From Oxyruncus cristatus (lineage: Eukaryota > Chordata > Aves > Passeriformes > Cotingidae), in contig VXAY01002474.1 of assembly GCA_013399855.1 (NCBI GenBank), forward strand, positions 11,046 to 75,045: a stretch of DNA of 64,000 nucleotides. The letters run 5' to 3'. The notes below the pieces were generated by a model, which saw only the letters and a program-made list of their open reading frames with translations, had not been told where the DNA came from and ran no database searches. Positions 48,601 to 57,400 of the stretch are shown in pieces. Every line of letters begins with the position of its first letter. Position 1 is the first letter of the stretch. The translations under genes were made by a program, and so were the position numbers.

Positions 48601-51600
48601 AGTCCGTTTTCTGACAGTGTGACAGATCTCATTTCCTAGGTTCTAGAAAAACAAACAACAACGATAAACCCCCACTAAAACATTACTCTCTTAAAGACAG
48701 AGCTTTTTCTTTTTTCTGCAATTGTATTGCTGTGATTCCTGTAAGTACTCCAGACCCATGTCAAGAAGCACACAGTTCTCTTCTCTAGTCAGTTCTGGAG
48801 TACTTGTGGTACACTCTCACCTAGAGCTGAGAAACACTTTTTATTAACACAATCAAAAAGCAGTGAGTTGGAGGCACAAGATATGTATTTAAAAGAAAGC
48901 TCTTCAGATCATTCTGAAGCTTTTAAAAATATCAGAACCGGGAGTTCTGCTGCTTTCAGGCCCATGCGGCAGGATTTGTGCTGTATTATGAAAACTGGGA
49001 AGGAAGGAAAACAAATGTTAGTAGAGTGAAAATGATTAATACTACACATCTTAAAAATGTCTTATATAAACACTGTTAGAAACTCATGACCATTTTTGAC
49101 TTTTCTGTCATGCTTCTAGCATGATTTGCAAAAATAGGATAGCAACTTCATACAAGTGCCATAAGATGTTTATATTCCTTTTAGGTATTTTCTCTTCAGC
49201 ATATTTGAAACCTTTATACAAGTAAACAAACTGGTCAATGAGAAGACCTGTATGTCTGCTTAACCATCTTCTGAGCAGGCATGCAAAAGACATGAGAAAC
49301 ATAAGACAGCAGGATGTCATACTCCAGTCTTGGGTCTCCTCCACTATGGACATTGACTTTGTTTGATTCTCCTTCATTCACTCAGCTGCACATTAGAGTA
49401 GTTTGACTGGTGCTATGATGGAGAACAGGAGAACCACAGCATGTTTAAAATGGGGTATATGAAAGCTAACTTCCAAAATCTGAAAAAAGCCTTATCCTAA
49501 GGCTTTGGTGGAAGGAAATAGCTCAGAAGATAATGGTGGCAAAGGAAGTGGCTGCCACTCTACCACCTCATGTCAGGTCACATCACTCCACACACAGCTG
49601 TGAAGGGAAAAGAGGAGGCAGAAACCACATATATTCTGTCAAATCCTAGATCTGTGGCTTCTCCCTTTCTTTGGAAAAGCCAGAGAGATGCTACGTGGGC
49701 TGTGCAGCAACTGGGTATGCTGGAATTGCCAGAACTGTAGGGGACAATACTTTTGGAAGAAAAAAACCTGTTCCTAATAAATTCACACCTGTAAGTTCTT
49801 AGTCAGATTCAAAATCACTTTTCGTATGTATGAAAAATTTTATTTTAAAAGGTTAGGCCATCAATTTAATCATTTTACCTTTCTGTCTCTTGGACAGAGT
49901 CAACAGTAATCTCTTTGTATTGTGGCACACTGTCATTCATATCCATGCAGACTTTTCCAACAAATGCTCGTTGACCAAATTTATCTGTTGAGATGCATTA
50001 GAATATAAATCTCAGAATTACTTGTTCACAAAAACCACTATCAAAGCTTATACTGAAATACAAAAGCAAAGTCCATCCCACCCAGCTTAATTTAAGACAA
50101 AATTCATGCTCTTGTCTTATCCCTAAGTTGGTACTATTCATGTGACTTTTAAGGAGAAAAAGGAAAAAGAAAAAAAGCAAACAAACAATATTTAAATAGG
50201 AGTTCTCCTCTTGCACATTAGTACCCAACTTTATAATCATTATTATTGAGGACTAGATTACTGTAGTTTAACTACAACCAGAATTCATAATGGTACTATG
50301 TGAAGATGGCTCTGAAATAGGGGGTGAGAAACATAAGCACCAAAGCACAGTAGCTCTAGTAGATGATTACCCTGAGATGAGAAAAAGCACAAAGATCTCA
50401 GCAAACCATCTCTCCTTAAAAGAAAGGAATGAGGCTGCTAACATGCCTCCCACACATAGTTAGAGGGAGAAAATTTTCAGAGCTATTCTAGCCTCTTTCT
50501 TGAGATTTATCCATGCTAGATGAATAAATCAGAATTCATGTGCAAGACATGCATATAATATTCAATTCTGTCAAATGTGTTTCTAAATTAGATTTCTTTG
50601 TCTACTTTTACTGTTTGAGTTGTTGAATGCAATGGCTTCAAAATTTTCCTACAAAACCAGAAAGACTAGGTAATTTTTGAATAAAACTGAGATTCTTATC
50701 ACATTTTTCTGCTTTGGGAGCTGTCTGAGCCTTGAGAAATCCTGCAAGAACCACAACATTTTCAAACAGCAGACATTTGCAACTGTGAACAGAAGGGAAA
50801 GATCCTGATGCAGCTTTCACTTTTCTGATTTCAGAGGGTGTATGGAGATTTTTGACATTGATTATCAGCTGCAACTTGGGAGTATCAGGAAATCAATGCA
50901 CTGACATTCAGCCTTTTAAACCTCAAATAGCAAAAGGTTAGAAAGAGCAGAGAGCTGCAGCTGGAGAGCAACTCCAGAAGAACTAACTCAAGCTCAGCCA
51001 GTAGCTGATTTGGGAGTGAAGAGACAAGCAGAAACAACAGCAGGACAGACTGAGATGGGTTTTGGGTACACAGGTACAATCAATTAAAAACAAATTAGTA
51101 GACAGCCAGACCCCTAGCTAGTCTGAAATTCCTAAACTCTGTTTCCTTCAACTAATATGATACATGCAGCATCCTCCAAAACTCACTGTTAGTCTTACCT
51201 AAAATTTCAGCAAGAAGAAGAGAAGTATCTGTGTGAATTGTTGCAAAGTAGCAAGCTGTAGTCGTGCCATTCTTTAGAGTTCGTCTCTATAAAAAGAAAT
51301 CAGTTTCAACTGTCTGAAAAAAAAAAACAGTAAAGCTGCCAAAAAGCAGAACAGGCAGTTTCATTTCAAACTGTGAGAACATTTAGTTATTGTGAAGCTG
51401 TGCAGTGAAGTGGGAAGGTAAAATATAGATTTTTAATTTCATAATAACTCTTTTAAGTCGGAGTGTTAATAAATACAAAAATTCCTCACAGAATTTTTGC
51501 AATGACTAAGCCTATTGAAACCACTCTATATTTCTTCCCTCAAACAGGAAATACTCCAGCTTATATTTAGAAATACAAACAACTAGTCATTTTTGTTATT

Positions 51601-54449
51601 TCCTGGTTTTGAAAAGCTCTCCAATTTTCACAGTGAAGCACTGTTTACCTAACGTTAACAAAGCAAGGCTTTTAGGAAAAGCAGTGGTTTTCTTCTGGCC
51701 ATCTGAAGTGGCTGGAAAAACTAGTCAGGTTTTTGTGTATCAAAACCATTTGTTATTGCCAAATACAAAGCAACAAACTTAAAGGTTTGCAACTAAGCAC
51801 AACTGCTTAGACTCTAATCTAATTATTTATTTAATTATACCATTTGAAAGGAGATGGTTGACACCTGTTCATATTACTTTTGGAGAACATAACAGTAAAT
51901 GCAGTGCAATGTTAGTTACATTAATTCATGATGAAATTTATAGCTTCCACTGATCTTGGGACTGATGACTGTATTGACTACTCATCCAACATACAGGTTT
52001 AAATTATATATTTGGAATATTGCTACCAAGTAATTTGAGAATTTTCTTCTATATTTTTTAATGAGATGAAAGGTGGGACATCCAACACAATATTGAGAAT
52101 GACTAGAGCTAATTATATGACAAACATGAAGCCAAGCTGTCTTTTTTTACAATATTCAAATCAAAGTCTTTAAGGGTTCCCAAAATGAGTCTCTAAAATA
52201 ACAATGTCATTACTGAGACAAACTACCTTTGTCTTTTTTAGCTTTTAAAATCCAGAATTCTCTACCTCTGGAATCCTAACAACATTGTTAAATGAAATCT
52301 AAGAACATTCTGTTTCCAAATCATGAGCACGAAGAATTGACTTCCCTAAAATTGGAGGGACCAGAGGAGGTTCCAACCGAAAGCTGACAAATTTCACCTG
52401 AATTGACTCTTTTGCTGAGTATAGAAAGTGTTTACTGGAAATAAGATTTCTGTTTGAAAAATTTCACTGTTTTTTCATTACAACTACAAAACTACAATGA
52501 CAAATATGAAAAAAATATCTGCTCCCTGTAGGTTTAGTCCTGTTTCTAACAGCTGAAGGTTATTATCAGCTGCACTGAATACTGCAAAATTACTGGTATT
52601 CTGTAGCTTTTGTGGGTGAAGGCATTTTCCTGACCTTGTCCTTTTCAATAAACATTGGGGAGAGCCTCACCATTGTGTTGAAGCTCCTACAACTGACTTC
52701 CATCTCTCACTGGTAGTTCCTTTCCAGATGATGCTGTTAAACACCTTGCACAGTGAGTACTTTGAGGTCACCGAATGTGAACTATAACAGTGTATTGAGT
52801 CACACAGCTGGAAGGTAAAATCGTATCTATGCTTTAAGCAGCTGAAGGCATGGTGTTTATCATAAACTTATGACCAAGCTGCTCCTACATGTTTTTATTA
52901 TGGTAGATGGCAGAAAGTAATTTCTTTTTAAATTTGTGTGGCATGGACAGTGTAACTAATAATTTCAGACTCATTATATTTATATTTTGACAACATATGT
53001 TGTCATAATAATATATAAATGGAAAGCAAATTATGCTGGCCAATTAATTTAATATATTGAAGATATTTCAGTCCACATATTAAAGGATAAATTTCAGTTG
53101 TAGGACAAAACTATTACTTTGCAATGTGACCTAGCTGCTTGTTGTCCATCCAGTGGACCTTAAAGCCTTCATGTTGTTCAGAACCCATCTAGTTCCAACA
53201 AAGTCTCTTTTTGTGCCACAGTACCACTGACTAACTCCATCTAAAGCCCCTGCAGTGAAATGCTCCTGCATTCCTGCTGCAAGGACTTTAGCAATAGATA
53301 CATCTTCCTTAACTATTCTAAGACACCCCAGATTTTTTGCCTTTTCTCTTGGATGTAGTCTTTGCAGAAGATAATTTCATAATAAGGATTTTTATGCAGG
53401 AAAGGAAATATCCCTTGAATCTTTTTTTTTCTTACTAAGCTTGGTTATTTCTGTATTGAAGTTGTCTGCACCTTCTGGCTATACTAACTCTGAGAGTAGT
53501 CATAAATGTTGGTCATTGTACTGAGAAAGGATGATAAACAGGTTCATCATTAGCCTTGTGATTAAATGAACCATCTTGTCAACAGAACACGACTGGAGCT
53601 AGTAAGGGACAATCTCAGTTGGCAATTACAACAGTGGCTATCTGTTGTTTTTATCTGGTTTTCATGACATTAAACATGCTCTACTCTTTCTGCTGACCTG
53701 AAAACATACTTATATTTCACAAATATGAATGTCATCAAGTAGGTAAATGTTGTTCACAGGACTTACAACAACTCTGGTGTACACTTCTTCTGCAAAACCA
53801 CTGTCTTGGTATTTGGCTTCTGTTGGGAATGTGTAGGTAGTCAACCACTGCAAAAGAGGCAGGTCTACTCTTGTACCAGCAAATGAATACTGAGGGGCAT
53901 GAATGTGTGTATCAACCAATCCTGGTATGAAGAATTCACTAGGGAAAAAAAATAAAGTTACAAAAGTCCAAAATGTCTCAAAATTTTCCATGGTAAGCAG
54001 CTTTGTTTTAAACAGTATGTTTGAACAAAATCCATCAGAATAAGTGGCAAGTAGAGATTACCCTGCCTCTTTCAGCATCAGCCTATCAACTCCTATTGTA
54101 CCTCTACCTATATCCCTTTTTTGGTACAAAGTAGTTGAATAATAACATTTACACCAATACGTATACACAAACAGGTAATTGTCAGCAAACCAATATAAGA
54201 GCATGATGAATCCAATTATCTCTAATATTGATCCAGCTTAAATGCCAACAAGTGTAAACTGACTTCCCAGTAACTAAAATTACTCCACTGAAGAATCCAC
54301 CTGAAAAGGAGAAGATTTGGTCACAGTCCTGCTTTCTAGTATGGATATATTTAGAATGCCTCTGGCTTCCGGACCATTATATTTACAAAAATATCCCAGT
54401 TTTACCCTCTCTCTCCCCCCCGCCCCCATATATACACACACACACACAC

Positions 54450-54490
<41 letters not shown>

Positions 54491-57400
54491 TAATGACTTT
54501 TCAGGTTTAATGGAATAACAGCCACTGTGTCCACAAACACAGACACAGACATCAGTTAAAAAAATCTCTCCTCAATATCTTCTCAGGAAAGGCATATTTA
54601 CAATGGAACTGTAAAACTATTTGTTGCCATGTAATGTTCGTGCAATACCAGGGATGAATATATCAACATTACTAGGAAGTTCCTACAATTGTTTTGGTTT
54701 GGGCTGAAACTCCATACTGTAAATTTCTCTCACTTCTCTCCCCTTCTCCCTGACTACTGAATGAACAGTGATTTCATCTCTTTGTAGTTCCCCTTCTTTC
54801 CGTTTTTCCTGTATGCTATAAATACTGAAAGATCTTCCTCAATCTGATCCATATTCCCAGCACCTTCCACTTTCCGCAGGCTATTTCAAGTGAAGAAAAC
54901 ATGTGATGACTCATATACTATATGATTAGCCTTTCAACAAAGCACACAAATTTTTTAACAACTGATTACTAAAAGGATGCTGCAGCTAAGCCACAAGACG
55001 TTTACAGTGCTACTACATAGAAAGCATAGTAAGTGCACTCCAAAACTATTTCACTTCACCAGAAAGCTAGGGGACTTCACTGGCTGAAGTGCTCTAGCTG
55101 CAGTACAGCGAGAAATCCAAGGCTCTGTGTTTAGAAGGTTTAAATCTTCTAATTGTATTAACTTTTATTATGGAGTGTGTCAAAGTCCAGGGCAATGAAT
55201 TTTATATCTGCACCATCAGTGTTGCCTACATTTAGTAAGTCTAGAGTTTCACTTCCGTTAGGCACAGCTCACTGCTAACGAAATGGATACAGAATGTAAT
55301 CTCAAGAAAGAAGAGCACTTACTTCTGTGAGTACAGAAGTGGTTATGTGTGAAAATTAAATATGGCATTTGGTTCTGTGCAGTGTACATCAGCCAGCAAA
55401 ATTTAGCCACGTCTGCAGTCCCAAACCAAGGAATGCAAAAAGCACATGGACTGTCCACCCTCTGAGTCCCATCCAGGACACCAGCAGCTTTGGGTAAAGA
55501 GTTCTCACGGAGCTGAAACGGAGTTTTGCCCATTGAATTGGATTTTATGTATTTCCTGTGAAAATGTATTCACAGAGATTCACTCTACTTCATTCAAAGA
55601 ATAAACTGCATTTGCTGAAATTAATCTAAACAAAACACATACTGTTTACTCAGTTGTCTTATGTCAGATGTTTTGAAACCCCACATCTCAGCCAGTTGCT
55701 CCTGCTGATCACTTTGTTCCAAAAACACAATCTGAAAGAAAGAAAACACAGTTAGGTACTTTAAGTCTATATCCCTCATCAGCTTTATGTGAAGGCAAAA
55801 CAAGTTATATCATAAAGCAGATTTTACGCACTTACTACAAAGGTTAGAGGTTTGCATTGAAATACTTGTTCTTCCTGACTATCAAGCACGATTTTGAAAC
55901 ACCTTTTCACAATCCGGCAAATAACCGCACCTACCTTGTAACTTGGAATAAAACAATTAATTCACTTTCAGATAATACCCAGGCAGACCTGCAGAGACTT
56001 TAGCATCCACCTGCATTCCTGCAATGTAACATCACGCTAGCAGTAGTCACTTGCTGTGGAGGTGTGCAACAGCCTTCTGGGAATGCAATTACAGTATTCA
56101 CAACCAAAGGGGGCAAATTAATTGCTTTGTCTAGGAGTAATTGATATCAAGCTAAGTATTTCCTAATTTTCTGTTGTGTCATTAATGTTGGAGTTCTTTT
56201 TATTTTTTCAGTGCCTAGGATGACAAAAGAAATTGAGGGGAAAAATGCGGATAACATTTTCATTTTACAGAACAGGCTAAAAGGAGGCTAAGATCTTTAT
56301 TTATTTCAAAACAAAACCCTACAAGCTGTAGCCAAACTCAACCCTATTTGACTCCTGGAGAACACTGACTGTACTGATGATGAGTCGCCGTTGCCAAGTC
56401 ATAATTTTAGAACATTTTCTATTTATTTTTAAATTCCATGATATTTTAACATGAGTCTACAACATGACTCTTGGCAATTGAATTCTCAACTCTTTGATTT
56501 TCTAGTCTGTCCATAAGAGGCATGACAACTCTCCAAGAAACAAAGGTTGTGGAGCCTAGGAACTGCAATGCCCACTACAGGCATTTCCTCAACACTCGAT
56601 AGAGTAGAGGAGCCTGATGCCTCCCTTGGACAAAGACTGCCTAACCTGGGCTTTTAAGAATTCTTGCCTAACCACAGCTTCTGCTAGAAACCAGTTCATG
56701 GTCTTCTAACTCCCTTGGTATAAGAGCTCATTCCTCTAAGTTCAAGGGAATAATCTTACTCCTACCAGTATCCTTCTGCTCCTGGGAAGATTTCCATGTT
56801 AAGGGCCTGTATCACCCTTATAACAGGAGTTTCTAAGGGAACAGTTTAAAAAAAAAAAAAAACCTACACAAAAAACCCCACCAAACAAAAAAACAACATT
56901 AAAAAGGCAAGACCAAGTAGTAGTAAAAAGGCAATAGGAAGGAACTTAGGAGGAAGGGCAAGAGGAGTAAAAAAGCATTGTTTAGCAGTTATTTGCATGC
57001 CATTTTTTTGTATGTGTGACCTCTTGCATAGAAATTTACCATTTTCTAATTTTTCCATTGATGAAAATAAGCAAAGGCTGCTAAACAAGTTTTTAGCTGC
57101 TTAGTCTTTTAAATGAACATTTGGCTTATATGATTTACATTGTCTAAAGAGCAGATGTTTTACATTTTTAGTCAGAAAAAAATACTAAAATCACACCATA
57201 TAAATAAATACCACACTAGCAAAAATTGCGAGATTATAGTACTCCATTAATAGTTCACTTGAAGCAGTATCTCTCCCCTTCCAAAGAGGAATACAGGCAA
57301 CTTAATGAACTGTATAGCTGCAGAATGCTTGGAATAAAGATACTGTAATTTCTGATGGGCAAAAAAGAAATTGTCATTCAGATACTGAAATCAAAATGGG

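Noticed and set aside
54427..54488. Possible CRISPR-like or tandem array
   Set aside because: It is a dinucleotide microsatellite with no spacers, and the genome is eukaryotic.
56560..56835. Moderately GC-rich stretch suggestive of an old repeat
   Set aside because: I could not match it to any family with confidence, so no feature is claimed.
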